Assembly (NCBI GenBank): GCA_963711725.1 | Contig: CAVQFO010000022.1 | Location: forward strand, 124,001-188,000 | Reading direction: 5' to 3' | Length of the DNA: 64,000 nucleotides | From: CAVQFO01 sp963711725 | Lineage (GTDB): Bacteria > Pseudomonadota > Gammaproteobacteria > Nitrococcales > Aquisalimonadaceae | Part shown: in pieces, positions 1-8,841 of the stretch | Layout of the letters: every line of letters starts with the position of its first letter | How positions within the stretch are numbered: the first letter of the stretch is position 1 | Position numbers and translations under genes: made by a program | The notes under the pieces: model-generated | What the model was told of the DNA's origin: nothing | The model's database searches: none | What the model saw: only the letters and a program-made list of their open reading frames with translations

Positions 1-1
1 G

Positions 2-589
2 TCGAAACCCGAGGGGTCGGCGGGCAACCCGAACCTCACCTCCGAAGAACTCCGCGTCATTCAGAAGCTACGCGCGCGGGATCAGGAGGTCCGTGCCCAC
101 GAGGCCGCCCACCAGTCCGCCGGCGGCGCGTACGCTTCGGCGCCGAGCTTCCAGTATGAGACCGGACCGGACGGCCAGCGCTATGCCGTGGGCGGTGAGG
201 TGCAGATCGATACCTCGCCGGTGGCAGGCGACCCCGGTGCGACGCTGCGCAAAGAGCAGGCCATCGCTCACGCCGCCCTGGCGCCCGCCCATCCGTCGGC
301 CCAGGATCATGCGGTGGCGCAGCAGGCCGAGGCCGCGGCCGCACAGGCCCGTATCGAGTTGCTGCTCAAGCGGAGTTCCGTGGAGGGAGCCGAGGGTCCG
401 GCGCCCAAGGGAAGCCGCGAGGTGAAGGGTGAATACCTGGCGGCGAGCGCATCGGAGGGCCCGTCGCGAGCGGACGCCGGTTCGCGCCGGAACCGGGAGT
501 CGACGGCCATTCAGGCGCTGAAGACCGTCCAGGGCATGGGCGCGGCCGAGCTGATTCGGCTCGGTGGGCGCCTGGATATCCACGCCTGA
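2..589 (+). CDS. SprA-related putative metalloprotease, 5'-truncated
   Basis: The reading frame is open from the first bases of the window to a TGA at 587-589, so the N-terminus lies outside. The visible 195 residues contain HEAAH (bases 98-112), a zinc-protease-type HExxH motif. It is followed by a region rich in Gly, Tyr and Ala and then SFQYETGPDG and YAVGGEVQID. That combination is typical of the SprA-related family, described as having a putative metalloprotease catalytic domain. The C-terminal half is Ala/Gln-rich and probably helical, ending in a short tail without recognised motifs. The substrate is unknown in the family. The next gene, zapE, starts 81 bases downstream. Family assignment is fairly confident; activity is inference. 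Confidence 0.75.
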   Translation, partial: SKPEGSAGNPNLTSEELRVIQKLRARDQEVRAHEAAHQSAGGAYASAPSFQYETGPDGQRYAVGGEVQIDTSPVAGDPGATLRKEQAIAHAALAPAHPSAQDHAVAQQAEAAAAQARIELLLKRSSVEGAEGPAPKGSREVKGEYLAASASEGPSRADAGSRRNRESTAIQALKTVQGMGAAELIRLGGRLDIHA

Positions 590-670
590 TGCCTGCCCGG
601 CGGCGGGTGCGTTGAGCCGGCGGGTCGGGGCCTGCGATAATGCGGCCTCCTTCGGACGACGAGATAACGA

Positions 671-1765
671 ATGACCCCCTGGGAACGTTACCAGGCGGAT
701 CTGAAGCGCGATGACTTTGCGCCGGATTCCGCCCAGGAAGCCGCCGTGCGTGAATTGCAGGCCGTCTACGATGCGCTGATCGCCGATCCGCCCGAGGCGG
801 GGCTGTGGGAGCGGTTGTCCGCGCGTCTGCGCCCGCGGCCCAAGGAGCCGGTGCGCGGCCTCTACTTCTGGGGTGGGGTGGGGCGTGGCAAGACCTATCT
901 GGTGGACACTTTCTTCGACTGTCTGCCCTTTGCCGAAAAGCGGCGCATGCATTTCCACCGGTTCATGCAGTCGGTCCATCACCAGCTCAAGCGCCTGCAG
1001 GACCAGCAGGACCCCCTGAGCATTATCGGACGCGATTTCGCCCGGCAAAGCCGCGTGTTGTGCTTCGACGAGTTCTTCGTCTCGGATATCGCCGATGCCA
1101 TGATTCTCGGTGGTCTGCTCAAGGCGCTGTTCGAAAACGGCGTGACTCTGATCGCCACCTCCAACATCCCGCCGGACAAGCTCTACAGGGATGGCCTCCA
1201 GCGCGCCCGCTTCCTGCCCGCCATCGAGCTCATCAAACGGCACACCAAGACGATGAACGTGGATGGCGGCGTGGATTATCGCCTGCGCTATCTGGAAAAG
1301 GCGGAAATCTTCCATGTGCCGCTGGACGAGGCGGGTGAACAGGCCCTGGCCGAGGATTTCGGGCATCTGGCGGAAGGGCCGGCGGAGGCCGATACGGAGG
1401 TGGAGGTGGAAGGTCGCCGTATACCGGTCCGGCGCATGGCCGACGGCGTGGTGTGGTTCGACTTCGAGGCCCTCTGCGACGGGCCCCGGGGGCAGGCCGA
1501 CTACATCGAGATCGCCCGCACCTTCCACAGCGTGATCCTCTCGGGGGTACCGGTGCTCGACGCCGACCACGAAAACCAGGCGCGACGGTTCATCAGCATG
1601 GTGGACGAGTTCTACGACCACAACGTCAAGCTGATCTGCACGGCCGAAGCCGAACCCGCCGCCTTGTATCGGGGTGAACGGTTGGTGTTCGAGTTCGACC
1701 GCACCATCAGTCGCCTGCAGGAAATGCGGTCCCACGAATACCTGGGCTCCGAGCACAAACCGTAG
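671..1765 (+). CDS. zapE: Cell division protein ZapE (AFG1-like ATPase)
   Basis: A 364-residue P-loop ATPase of the AFG1/ZapE family, close to the usual bacterial length of about 370. In E. coli ZapE associates with the Z-ring late in division and is needed under anaerobic or heat stress. The Walker A motif GGVGRGKT lies near residues 68-75. Walker B is visible as VLCFDEFFVSD near residues 133-143, followed by the sensor-like stretch LIATSNIPPDKLY. The N-terminus starts MTPWERYQADLKRDDFAPD, typical of the family. The ATG start follows a weak purine-rich stretch (gacgagataacga). It appears to be a single gene, followed by a hairpin repeat. Confidence 0.93.
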   Translation: MTPWERYQADLKRDDFAPDSAQEAAVRELQAVYDALIADPPEAGLWERLSARLRPRPKEPVRGLYFWGGVGRGKTYLVDTFFDCLPFAEKRRMHFHRFMQSVHHQLKRLQDQQDPLSIIGRDFARQSRVLCFDEFFVSDIADAMILGGLLKALFENGVTLIATSNIPPDKLYRDGLQRARFLPAIELIKRHTKTMNVDGGVDYRLRYLEKAEIFHVPLDEAGEQALAEDFGHLAEGPAEADTEVEVEGRRIPVRRMADGVVWFDFEALCDGPRGQADYIEIARTFHSVILSGVPVLDADHENQARRFISMVDEFYDHNVKLICTAEAEPAALYRGERLVFEFDRTISRLQEMRSHEYLGSEHKP

Positions 1766-1802
1766 TTCACCGCTGGCGTTCGCTCTACTCATCCGTCGCC
1801 CC

Positions 1803-1871
1803 CGTCATTCCCGCGAAAGCGGGAATCCAATCGGCCCAAAGGCATGGATTCCCGCTTTCGCGGGAATGACG
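1803..1871. repeat. Palindromic CGCGAAAGCG hairpin repeat (REP/BIME-like), copy 1
   Basis: Two inverted copies of GTCATTCCCGCGAAAGCGGG(AATCCA) face each other around a short spacer, so each arm is itself a hairpin. A second copy with a different spacer lies at 35859-35925. It sits just after zapE and may act as a transcript-end or mRNA-stabilising structure. Confidence 0.85.
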
Positions 1872-2000
1872 GATAAAGACCGTCGGATGGTTGGGGGGCT
1901 CGAAACCCATCGATGATCGGGCTCCCGTGTCGGCACCTCTGCCTCGGCCCTGTCGCCACCGCGGCGTCTGCTATAGTGGCGGAACTTCGAAGAGCCGGGG

Positions 2001-2792
2001 ATGGGAACGGGTGCCATGAGCGCGCTGGTTGAACGGATTATCAAAGCGCACGGCGGCAGGAAACGCTGGCTCGGTGTCGAGCAGGTGCTGGCTACGGTCT
2101 CGTTGACGGGGCTGGAGTTTGCCTCCCGTCTGCAGGGCCAGCCCTTGCAGGGAGTGGAGGTCACCGCATCGGCGGGTGAGCCGCGCGTGACGTTGTCGCC
2201 GTTCCCGGACGTGGGGCATGTGGGGGTGTTCCAGCCCAGCCAGGTTTGCATCCAGCGGGACGACGGTGAAGTGGTGGCCAGTCGCTCCGCGCCGGGATCG
2301 GTGTTCCGCTCTATGCGTCATTGGTTCTGGTGGGATCGGTTGGACGTGCTCTATTACACGGGCATGACGTTGTGGCAAAACCTCTGCCTGCCGTTCACGC
2401 TGTTGCGTTCCGGTTGCCACTTCGAAGAACTCGAATCGGCTGAGGCGCCCGGAGGGGAGGGTACCTGGCAGCGGCTGCGCGTGGCGTATCCCGCTGACAT
2501 TCCCAGCTTCGCGCCGGAGCAGGTTTTCTACGCCGATTCCACTGGTCTCGTCCGCAGAATCGACTATGCGCCGGCCCTGTACGGATCCTGGCTGCGGGTC
2601 GCGCAGTTCATGGATTCATTCGAATCGGCTTCGGGCCTGGTGTTCGCTTTGGAGCGCAAGGCCTATCCCTGCCTGCCCAACAGCCACGCCGTGAGAATAA
2701 TTCCGTTCAGCGTATTGAGCTTGTCGGATATCACCGTGGCCAGCGCGCCCCCACCCCGCCCTCAACGGCGCAAACCCTCGCAGACGGCGTGA
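2001..2792 (+). CDS. Conserved hypothetical protein
   Basis: A 263-residue protein with no signal peptide and no catalytic motif I can name. The start region (LVERIIKAHGGRKRWLGVEQV) and the later FEELESAEAPGGEGTWQRLRV...QVFYADSTGLVRRIDYAPALYG match a widespread family of conserved hypothetical proteins. Their alternating strand pattern suggests a LolA/outer-membrane-lipoprotein-sorting-like fold; that is my inference. Two ATGs compete, 2001 and 2016. The second gives MSALVERIIKAHGG, which fits the conserved N-terminus better, but neither has a clear ribosome-binding site. It is flanked by zapE and, convergently, by a deacetylase-like gene. The last 20 residues are Pro/Arg-rich and probably disordered. 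Confidence 0.7.
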   Translation: MGTGAMSALVERIIKAHGGRKRWLGVEQVLATVSLTGLEFASRLQGQPLQGVEVTASAGEPRVTLSPFPDVGHVGVFQPSQVCIQRDDGEVVASRSAPGSVFRSMRHWFWWDRLDVLYYTGMTLWQNLCLPFTLLRSGCHFEELESAEAPGGEGTWQRLRVAYPADIPSFAPEQVFYADSTGLVRRIDYAPALYGSWLRVAQFMDSFESASGLVFALERKAYPCLPNSHAVRIIPFSVLSLSDITVASAPPPRPQRRKPSQTA

Positions 2793-2811
2793 AGGCGCCG
2801 GCGGTGCGCCT

Positions 2812-3735
2812 CTAGCCCGTCATCGCTTCCACGTGAGCCGCCACCGAGTCGGCCAGGGCGCGCAAATTGTAGCCGCCTTCCAGGGTGGAGACGATGCGTC
2901 CCTCGGCGTGGCAGTCCGCCAGCCAGACGATCTGCTCGGTAGCCCAGCGGTAGTCTTCGGTTTCCAGTTCCAGGTGAGCCAGGGGGTCGGCGCGATGGGC
3001 GTCGAAGCCGGCGGATATCAGAATCAGGTGCGGACTGAAATCGGCGACAAACGGGATCAGGTCTTCCTGAAAGCGGTGCCGGAATTCCTCGGAATCGGTG
3101 TGCGGGCCCAGGGGGACGTTGCGGACATTGTGGGCCGTGCGGCGGTTGTCGCCGGTACCGGGGTAGAACGGATACGCATGAGTGGAGGCGTAGACAAACT
3201 CCGGGTGGTCCGCCAGCATCTGCTGGCTGCCATTGCCGTGATGCACATCGAAGTCGATGATCGCGACGCGGTCGATGCCATGGGCCTGCAAGGCGTGAAA
3301 GGCGCCGATGGCGATGTTGTTGAACAGGCAGAAACCCATGGCCCGATGCCGTTCGGCGTGGTGCCCCGGAGGCCGAACCGCGCAGAACACGCGCTTGGTC
3401 TTGCCGGCGACCACCGCGTCGATCCCGGCGCACATCGCTCCGGCGGCGCGCAGGGCGGCCTCGCCCGAGGCCGGCGAAATCACGGTGTCGGGATCCAACT
3501 GGGCGTAGCCGTGGCGGGGGACGGCGGCGAAGATGTCTTCCACATAGTCCGCATCGTGGACGTAGAGCAGTTGCTCCCGTGTGGCGCACGGGGCTTCGAT
3601 TCGCTCCAGGTCGGGATAGTCGTCCGGATTGAGCCGGTCGAGGATGGCCCGTAGGCGCTCGATGCGTTCGGGATGGCCGGGGCCGGTGTCGTGTTGCAGG
3701 CAACTGGGATGTGTGACCAGCCAGGTTTTGCTCAT
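2812..3735 (-). CDS. Histone deacetylase family protein (AcuC/HDAC-like)
   Basis: A 307-residue class II-type HDAC-fold hydrolase. Members remove acetyl groups from acetyl-lysine or hydrolyse acylpolyamines and related amides using a zinc ion. Visible signatures are HPSCLQHDTGPGHPERIERL at the N-terminus, RPPGHHAE (the paired histidines), DFDVHHGNGSQQM (metal Asp/His) and LISAGFDAHRADPLAHL (second metal Asp). Length matches the family. The substrate cannot be read from sequence. It starts with ATG at 3735 and runs towards the hypothetical gene on the other strand. Its upstream neighbour, the DUF4426 gene, ends 29 bases away, so the two may be co-transcribed. Confidence 0.9.
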   Translation of the reverse strand: MSKTWLVTHPSCLQHDTGPGHPERIERLRAILDRLNPDDYPDLERIEAPCATREQLLYVHDADYVEDIFAAVPRHGYAQLDPDTVISPASGEAALRAAGAMCAGIDAVVAGKTKRVFCAVRPPGHHAERHRAMGFCLFNNIAIGAFHALQAHGIDRVAIIDFDVHHGNGSQQMLADHPEFVYASTHAYPFYPGTGDNRRTAHNVRNVPLGPHTDSEEFRHRFQEDLIPFVADFSPHLILISAGFDAHRADPLAHLELETEDYRWATEQIVWLADCHAEGRIVSTLEGGYNLRALADSVAAHVEAMTG

Positions 3736-3764
3736 GAAAGTTCGCCGCCTATCCGTGCCATTCC

Positions 3765-4202
3765 TCAGTCGCCTTCCACGAAGAACTGCTGGCGGAACTG
3801 CACGGTATACTCCCGCGAGGCCCCCTCGGGCCGGACCTTCACGGTGAAATCCAATGTGTCACCGTCGTTGTACTGGAATTCGCCCAGATAATAAACCGCA
3901 TCCTGCTCCGTAACTCCGCGCATGTTGATCGTTTTGAGCTGATTGCTGAGATTGACGGCCTGCGCCTGGACCTGTGCGTGGATGGGAGTGCCGTGTTTGA
4001 GAATCACGATGTTCAGCAGGCCCCGCTCCTTGCTGCGGGTGATGCCGTAGGCCTTGGCGATCTCCGGGAGAAGCGTCGCGGTGGGCAGCGCATTGTAGTG
4101 GATCTGATAGTCGCCATAGGTCTCGGCCCGTTCGGCGAGAGCCGGGACGGCCGCGCCCAGCGCGGTCAGCAGTAGTAGTGCGGCACCGATGAGCCTGCGC
4201 AT
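3765..4202 (-). CDS. DUF4426 domain-containing exported protein
   Basis: A 145-residue protein with a classical signal peptide: MRRLIGAALLLLTALGAAVP ending at an ALA cleavage-type motif near residue 23. The mature part has YQIHYNALPTATLLPEIAKAYGI and a C-terminal beta-rich FQYNDGDTLDFTVKVRPEG. This is the DUF4426 pattern, a small periplasmic family often found beside metW/metX in gammaproteobacteria. Here it lies just downstream of metX-metW on the same strand. No function is known. The start ATG at 4202 is preceded by an AAGGAG-like site, and the gap of 96 bases to metW allows co-transcription. Confidence 0.82.
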   Translation of the reverse strand: MRRLIGAALLLLTALGAAVPALAERAETYGDYQIHYNALPTATLLPEIAKAYGITRSKERGLLNIVILKHGTPIHAQVQAQAVNLSNQLKTINMRGVTEQDAVYYLGEFQYNDGDTLDFTVKVRPEGASREYTVQFRQQFFVEGD

Positions 4203-4298
4203 GAGGGTCTCCTTCCTGCCATTGTCGTTGTGTCGGACCTTTTGATCGAAGTGTCCGCGGTTCCTCTTCTGGAAAGATGGGTGACGGCGGAGGTTCCT

Positions 4299-4925
4299 TC
4301 AAGTCGCGTGGCGCTGGCCGTTGGCCCCTCGCTGGAAACGGTAGAGGGCGATGGCGCCCAAGAGGTTGGGTAGAAGGTGGCTGCCGAGATGGCTGCGGTG
4401 GGCGTGGTCCACCACGGTGCGCTGCAGGATCTCCACGTCTTTCTCCCGGCACAGGGCCTCGAAATCGCGGACGGTGCACAGATGGATGTTGGGCGTGTCG
4501 TACCAGTGATGGGGCAGCGCCCGGCTCTCGGGCATGCGGCCGCGCAGCGCCAGTTGATAGCGCAAGCGCCAGTGGCCGAAATTGGGGAAGGTGACGATGC
4601 CCTCGCGGCCCACCCGCAGCATTTCGCCGATCAGTCGATCGGGGTAGTACACCGCCTGCAGGGTCTGGGTCATGACCACGTAGTCGAAGGAATCGTCGTC
4701 GAAGTCGGACAGTCCCTCGTCCAGGTCCGTCTGGATCACGCTGACGCCGTTCTCCGTGCAGGCGACTATGTTCTCGGCGTCGATCTCCAGGCCGTAGCCG
4801 GTCACGCCGCGATGCTCCTGCAGGTATTGCAGCAGAGCACCGTCGCCGCAGCCCAGATCCAGCACCCGGGAATGCGGGGCGATCCAGTCGCCGATGATTT
4901 CCAGGTCCCGCCGCAGACCGCTCAT
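4299..4925 (-). CDS. metW: Methionine biosynthesis protein MetW
   Basis: A 208-residue SAM-methyltransferase-fold protein that works with MetX in the acylhomoserine branch of methionine synthesis. The nucleotide-binding signature VLDLGCGDGALLQYL is near residues 20-34, with LEIDAENIVACTENGVSV following. GHWRLRYQLALRGRMPES and a central YDTPNIHLCTVRDF are characteristic of MetW. The start ATG overlaps the metX stop (ATGA, 4922-4925), so the two are translationally coupled. It is slightly longer than the usual ~195 residues because of a C-terminal tail. Confidence 0.93.
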   Translation of the reverse strand: MSGLRRDLEIIGDWIAPHSRVLDLGCGDGALLQYLQEHRGVTGYGLEIDAENIVACTENGVSVIQTDLDEGLSDFDDDSFDYVVMTQTLQAVYYPDRLIGEMLRVGREGIVTFPNFGHWRLRYQLALRGRMPESRALPHHWYDTPNIHLCTVRDFEALCREKDVEILQRTVVDHAHRSHLGSHLLPNLLGAIALYRFQRGANGQRHAT

Positions 4926-6070
4926 GCTCCGACCTCCTTCGCCACGCGGTGCATGTAGGCTGCGAACAGCCGCTGGTAGTCGGGAATCGGCATCAGAAAG
5001 GCATCGTGGCCGTGGGGGGCGTCGATCTCGGAGTACGACACATCCTTGTCGCCGTCCAGCAGCGCCCGCACGATCTCGCGGGAACGCGTCGGCGCGAAGC
5101 GGCGATCGCTGCTGAAGGACACCACCAGAAAGCGGGCCCGGACGTGAGCCAGTGCCGCGGAAAGGTCGTCGTCGTAGGCGGCCGCCGGATCGAAGTAGTC
5201 CAGGGCCTTGGTCATCAGCATGTAGGTGTTGGCGTCGAAACGATCCACGAATGAACGCCCCTGGTAGCGCAGATAGCTCTCCACCTGGAAATCCACCCCG
5301 TAGCTGAACGTGAGCTTGCCCTCGCGCAGTTCGCGGCCGAACTTGCGGCGCATGGCGTCCTCGGACAGGTAGGTGATGTGCCCCAGCATCCGCGCCAGCG
5401 CCAGGCCCCGGCGCGGCACCGTGTGCTCGTCGGCGTAGCGTCCACCGTGAAATTCGGGGTCCGAGAGGATCGCTTGGCGAGCCACCTCATTGAAGGCGAT
5501 GTTCTCGGCGGAAAGCTTCGGCGCGGCGGCGATGAGTACCGCGTGGCGCAGCCGCTTGGGAAAGTCGATGGCCCACTGCAGGGCCTGCATCCCGCCGAGG
5601 CTGCCGCCGATGACGGCCGCCCAGGTGTCGATCCCCAGGCGATCCGCCAGGCGCACCTGGGAACGCACCCAGTCGCGAACCGTGATGATGGGAAAGTCTC
5701 CACCGTAGAGCTTCCCCGTCTTCGGGTTGACGGTGCAGGGGCCGGTGGAGCCTCGGCAGCCACCCAGGTTGTTGCTGCAGACGACGAAGAAACGGTTGGT
5801 GTCGATGGGCTTGCCCGGCCCGATGCAGGCATCCCACCAGCCGGGCTTGTCGTCTTCATCGCTCTGATAGCCGGCCGCGTGGTGATCGCCGGACAGGGCA
5901 TGGAGTACCAGCACCGCATTGGAGGCGTCGGCATTGAGCTCGCCGTAGGTCTCGTAAATCAGGTCGTACTCCGGCAATTCCTCTCCGCAGTCCAGCGGCA
6001 GAGGTTCGTCGAAGTGGATGGTTTTCGGCGTTACGAGGCCAACGGAGTCGGCCGGAAACTCTTTTGACAT
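4922..6070 (-). CDS. metX: Homoserine O-acyltransferase MetX
   Basis: A 382-residue alpha/beta-hydrolase-fold enzyme that acylates homoserine (acetyl or succinyl, not decidable here) for methionine synthesis. The nucleophile elbow is GGSLGGMQALQW near residue 150, and the catalytic His is in IDAPHGHDAFLM near the C-terminus. The N-terminal part shows LPEYDLIYETYGELNADASNAVLVLHALSGDHHAAG and NNLGGCRGSTGP, which are strong MetX signatures. It precedes metW with an ATGA overlap, the standard arrangement. In proteobacteria with a MetW partner many such enzymes prefer succinyl-CoA, but this needs assay. The 128-base gap upstream holds its promoter. Confidence 0.95.
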   Translation of the reverse strand: MSKEFPADSVGLVTPKTIHFDEPLPLDCGEELPEYDLIYETYGELNADASNAVLVLHALSGDHHAAGYQSDEDDKPGWWDACIGPGKPIDTNRFFVVCSNNLGGCRGSTGPCTVNPKTGKLYGGDFPIITVRDWVRSQVRLADRLGIDTWAAVIGGSLGGMQALQWAIDFPKRLRHAVLIAAAPKLSAENIAFNEVARQAILSDPEFHGGRYADEHTVPRRGLALARMLGHITYLSEDAMRRKFGRELREGKLTFSYGVDFQVESYLRYQGRSFVDRFDANTYMLMTKALDYFDPAAAYDDDLSAALAHVRARFLVVSFSSDRRFAPTRSREIVRALLDGDKDVSYSEIDAPHGHDAFLMPIPDYQRLFAAYMHRVAKEVGA

Positions 6071-6198
6071 TGGTATCCCGGCGGCTCGGGGGAATGAAGA
6101 GCAACAAGTCTATGTTCGGACCTTGGGGGACGCAAGTTTGCGGCGATTTTCGATCAGGTCTGATTTAAACCACGAAGAACGCGAAGGGCAGGAAGCGG

Positions 6199-6498
6199 TC
6201 AGTCGTCCGGGATCATCTCTTCGATCAGAGCCGGGATTCGGGCTGGGGCGCGAATCACGAACTGTTTCTCTCTGCTCGTCTGGCCCCGCACCAGCTCCAC
6301 CTGGGACTTGGCCACGCCGAATTCCTTGGCAAGAAACCGGACCAGATGCTCATTGGCCTTGCCGTCCACGGGTGGGGCGGTGATGCGCGCCTTGAGGCCG
6401 TTGCCGTGGATCAGCAGTTCATCCTTGGAGGCGCGGGGCTGGACTCGCAGAGTGAGGTGGAGATCCTCGCCATTCCGGCGGCAGGGCGGCGCCGACAT
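6199..6498 (-). CDS. yggU: DUF167 family protein YggU
   Basis: A 99-residue member of the YggU/DUF167 family, of unknown biochemical role. Recognisable parts are LHLTLRVQPRASKDEL, ITAPPVDGKANEHLVRFLAKEFGV and VELVRGQTSREKQFVI. It is the last gene of the yggS-proC-yggT-yggU order common in gammaproteobacteria. The ATG at 6496-6498 overlaps the yggT stop by one base, so translation is probably coupled. A much longer upstream reading in the same frame is a shadow of yggT. Confidence 0.9.
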   Translation of the reverse strand: MSAPPCRRNGEDLHLTLRVQPRASKDELLIHGNGLKARITAPPVDGKANEHLVRFLAKEFGVAKSQVELVRGQTSREKQFVIRAPARIPALIEEMIPDD

Positions 6499-7076
6499 CA
6501 ACCCACCATATAGGCCAGTTGATGCAATGGCGGGATGATCAGCATCTTGATGACCTGGATCGCCAGCAGCACCACCAAGGGCGAGAAGTCGAAGCCGCCC
6601 ATGGCGGGGAGGAGGTTGCGGGCGGGCCTCAGGACCGGCTCCGTGATGCTGTAGACCAGGGCCAAGGCCGGGTTGTAGCCGTGGGGATTGATCCAGCTGA
6701 CGATCACTTCGATGATGATCGCCACCAGGATCACGTTCAGAGCCAGGCTGATCAGCTCCGCCACCGATAGGACTACCACCGCGCCGATTCCCGGGTGTGC
6801 CCCATAGATCCACTGCACCAGCAGCACCGAGACCGCCTGCAGCACCAGCATGAGTACCACCGACGCGGTATCGAACTTGCGGAAGCTGGGAATGACCCGG
6901 CGCATGGGCCTGAGTATCGGGTGCGTGATCTTCACCAGGAACTGGGACACGGGGTTGTAGAAGTCCGCGCGCACCAGCTGCAGCAGGAATCGCAGCATGA
7001 CCGCGAGGATATAGAGGCTGAACAACGTTTGGACCAGAAAGGCCAGCGGGTTGTTGAGGTAATTGCTCGGCATCAA
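6498..7076 (-). CDS. yggT: YggT family integral membrane protein
   Basis: A 192-residue inner-membrane protein with two YggT repeats, each carrying about two membrane segments. The first shows PLAFLVQTLFSLYILAVMLRFLLQ and then PVSQFLVKITHPILRPMRRVIP; the second repeats the pattern as LVYSITEPVLRPARNLLPAMGGFDFSPLVVLLAIQ. The family is linked to osmotic-shock tolerance and membrane homeostasis, but its mechanism is open. The start ATG overlaps the proC stop by four bases. Confidence 0.92.
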   Translation of the reverse strand: MMPSNYLNNPLAFLVQTLFSLYILAVMLRFLLQLVRADFYNPVSQFLVKITHPILRPMRRVIPSFRKFDTASVVLMLVLQAVSVLLVQWIYGAHPGIGAVVVLSVAELISLALNVILVAIIIEVIVSWINPHGYNPALALVYSITEPVLRPARNLLPAMGGFDFSPLVVLLAIQVIKMLIIPPLHQLAYMVG

Positions 7077-7900
7077 TCGGCTCCCAGTTCCCGTCCCAGT
7101 TCATCGGCGCGTTGGGCGGCGGATTCAATGGCGCGGGTCATCAGCGCTTCGATGCCGCCCTTTTCCAGCGTGGTCAGGGCCGCCTCGGTGGTGCCGCCCG
7201 GCGAGGTGACCCGGCGGCGCAGTTCCGGGGCGTCCTCCTCGCTTTCCAGGGCCATGCGGGCGGCGCCGAGGGCCGTCTGCAAGGTCAACAGCCGCGCGGT
7301 TTCGGCCGGCAGGCCCAACTCCGTTCCAGCGTTTTCAATCAATTCCATGAGCAGGAAGAAGTACGCCGGCCCGCTGCCCGAGACGGCGGTGACGGCGTTC
7401 ATCATCTGCTCGTCCTCGAGCCAGCGGGTCAGGCCCACGGCGCGCAGCAGCGATTCGGCCAGGTCCCGTTGAGCTCGGCTGACCAGGTCGTTGGCGTACA
7501 GAGCGGTGGCGCCGGTCTGCACCAGGGCGGGGGTGTTTGGCATGGCGCGAACCACGGCCACCTCGCCGCCGAGCCAGCGGCTGAGGTCCGTCTCGCGAAT
7601 GCCTGCGGCTATGGAAATGGCCACCGCGCCGCGTTCCCGGATGATGGGGCCGATGGGTTCCGCCACGCGGCGGACCACCTGGGGCTTCACGGCAATGACC
7701 ACGGCGTCGGCGTGGCCGACCGCCTCTGCATTGTCGGTGGTGGTGTGGATGCCGAAGTGGGTGACCAGACTCTTGAGCTGGGCGGCGTCCGGGTCCGAGG
7801 CCCAGATTCGTTTCGGGTCGTAGCCGTCGGCGATGAGGCCGCCGATCAGGCTCCGGGCCATGTTGCCGCCTCCGATGAATGCGATCGTCTGGTTTTTCAT
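7073..7900 (-). CDS. proC: Pyrroline-5-carboxylate reductase
   Basis: A 275-residue cytosolic enzyme that reduces 1-pyrroline-5-carboxylate to proline with NAD(P)H. The Rossmann motif IAFIGGGNMARSLIGGL is at residues 6-22. AVSGSGPAYFFLLMEL and the C-terminal VTSPGGTTEAALTTLEKGG are the ProC signatures. I chose the ATG at 7898-7900 because it places the Rossmann strand at the N-terminus; the frame stays open upstream but that part is non-homologous. AAGGAGGATTC immediately upstream is a strong ribosome-binding site. It sits between yggS and yggT. Confidence 0.95.
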   Translation of the reverse strand: MKNQTIAFIGGGNMARSLIGGLIADGYDPKRIWASDPDAAQLKSLVTHFGIHTTTDNAEAVGHADAVVIAVKPQVVRRVAEPIGPIIRERGAVAISIAAGIRETDLSRWLGGEVAVVRAMPNTPALVQTGATALYANDLVSRAQRDLAESLLRAVGLTRWLEDEQMMNAVTAVSGSGPAYFFLLMELIENAGTELGLPAETARLLTLQTALGAARMALESEEDAPELRRRVTSPGGTTEAALTTLEKGGIEALMTRAIESAAQRADELGRELGAD

Positions 7901-7994
7901 GGGAACGAATCCTCCTTGTCGGCTGCCATGCCGTTGGGAGCCAAGGTTTTCAGTTTGCGCGGCCTTTGGCAAGGGCGCCGGTGGGCGCGGTTGT

Positions 7995-8678
7995 TCAGCG
8001 GCGGGGGCCGAACAGCGCCGTGCCAATGCGAACCAGGGTCGCGCCTTCGGCGACGGCCGCTTCCAGGTCGGCCGACATGCCCATGGACAATGTGTCCAAC
8101 GGAATGCCGCCGGCTTCGATCTCCTCCTTGAGGACCCGCAACCTTGCCAGGGGTTTGCGCTGAGCTTCCAGACTCTGTGCCGGCGCGGGAATGGCCATCA
8201 GGCCTCTCAGTGCCAGCCCCGGGAGTTCACGAATGGCGTCGGCGAGTGCCGCGGCCTCGCTGGGGGCGCAGCCGGCCTTGCTGGCTTCGCCGCTGACGTT
8301 GACCTGAATGCAAATATTGAGGGGCGCGCGGTCCTTGCTCCGGTGCTCGCTCAATCTGCGGGCGATCTTCAGTCGGTCCACACTGTGAACCCAGTCAAAG
8401 TTCCCGGCCACCAATTTTGTTTTATTCGACTGGAGTGGTCCGATGAAGTGCCATTCCAGTTCCAGATCGGCCAAGGCGTCGATCTTGTCGAGCGCTTCCT
8501 GGACGTAATTCTCGCCGAAGGCGGGCTGCCCGGCATCGGCAAGGGCTCGGACGGCGTCCGCCGGTTGCGTCTTGCTGACGGCCAGCAGGCGCACACTGCC
8601 CGGCCGCCGCTCGTATTGCTGTTCGGCGGTTCGAATACGAGCCTGAACCAGAGCCAAACGCTCTTCGATAACATTCAT
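7995..8678 (-). CDS. yggS: YggS family PLP homeostasis protein
   Basis: A 227-residue single-domain PLP-binding protein (alanine-racemase fold) that buffers free pyridoxal phosphate. The PLP lysine is K36 in LLAVSKTQP, and FGENYVQEALDKIDAL plus EWHFIGPLQSNK follow as expected. The C-terminal LSMGMSADLEAAVAEGATLVRIGTALFG binds the phosphate. The start at 8678 gives MNVIEERLALVQ, the family N-terminus; eight upstream codons in frame are not conserved. It is the first gene of a four-gene minus-strand operon and is divergent from pilT across about 160 bases. Confidence 0.94.
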   Translation of the reverse strand: MNVIEERLALVQARIRTAEQQYERRPGSVRLLAVSKTQPADAVRALADAGQPAFGENYVQEALDKIDALADLELEWHFIGPLQSNKTKLVAGNFDWVHSVDRLKIARRLSEHRSKDRAPLNICIQVNVSGEASKAGCAPSEAAALADAIRELPGLALRGLMAIPAPAQSLEAQRKPLARLRVLKEEIEAGGIPLDTLSMGMSADLEAAVAEGATLVRIGTALFGPRR

Positions 8679-8841
8679 AATGCTTGGTAACCGTTGCCGC
8701 AATGGCGTATTAGTTTAGGGGCGCCGATCTGCTGTCGCCCTTGCGATGATAGATCAGGGCCTCGCAAAGCGCCCACGGGCCGGGGAAGGGTGCCGGCCGC
8801 GGAAAACAAAACGACAACACCGATCTGCCCAGGGGTTCTCG

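Noticed and set aside
4922..6198. Riboswitch upstream of metX
   Set aside because: The 128-base leader shows no recognisable SAM-II or other core.
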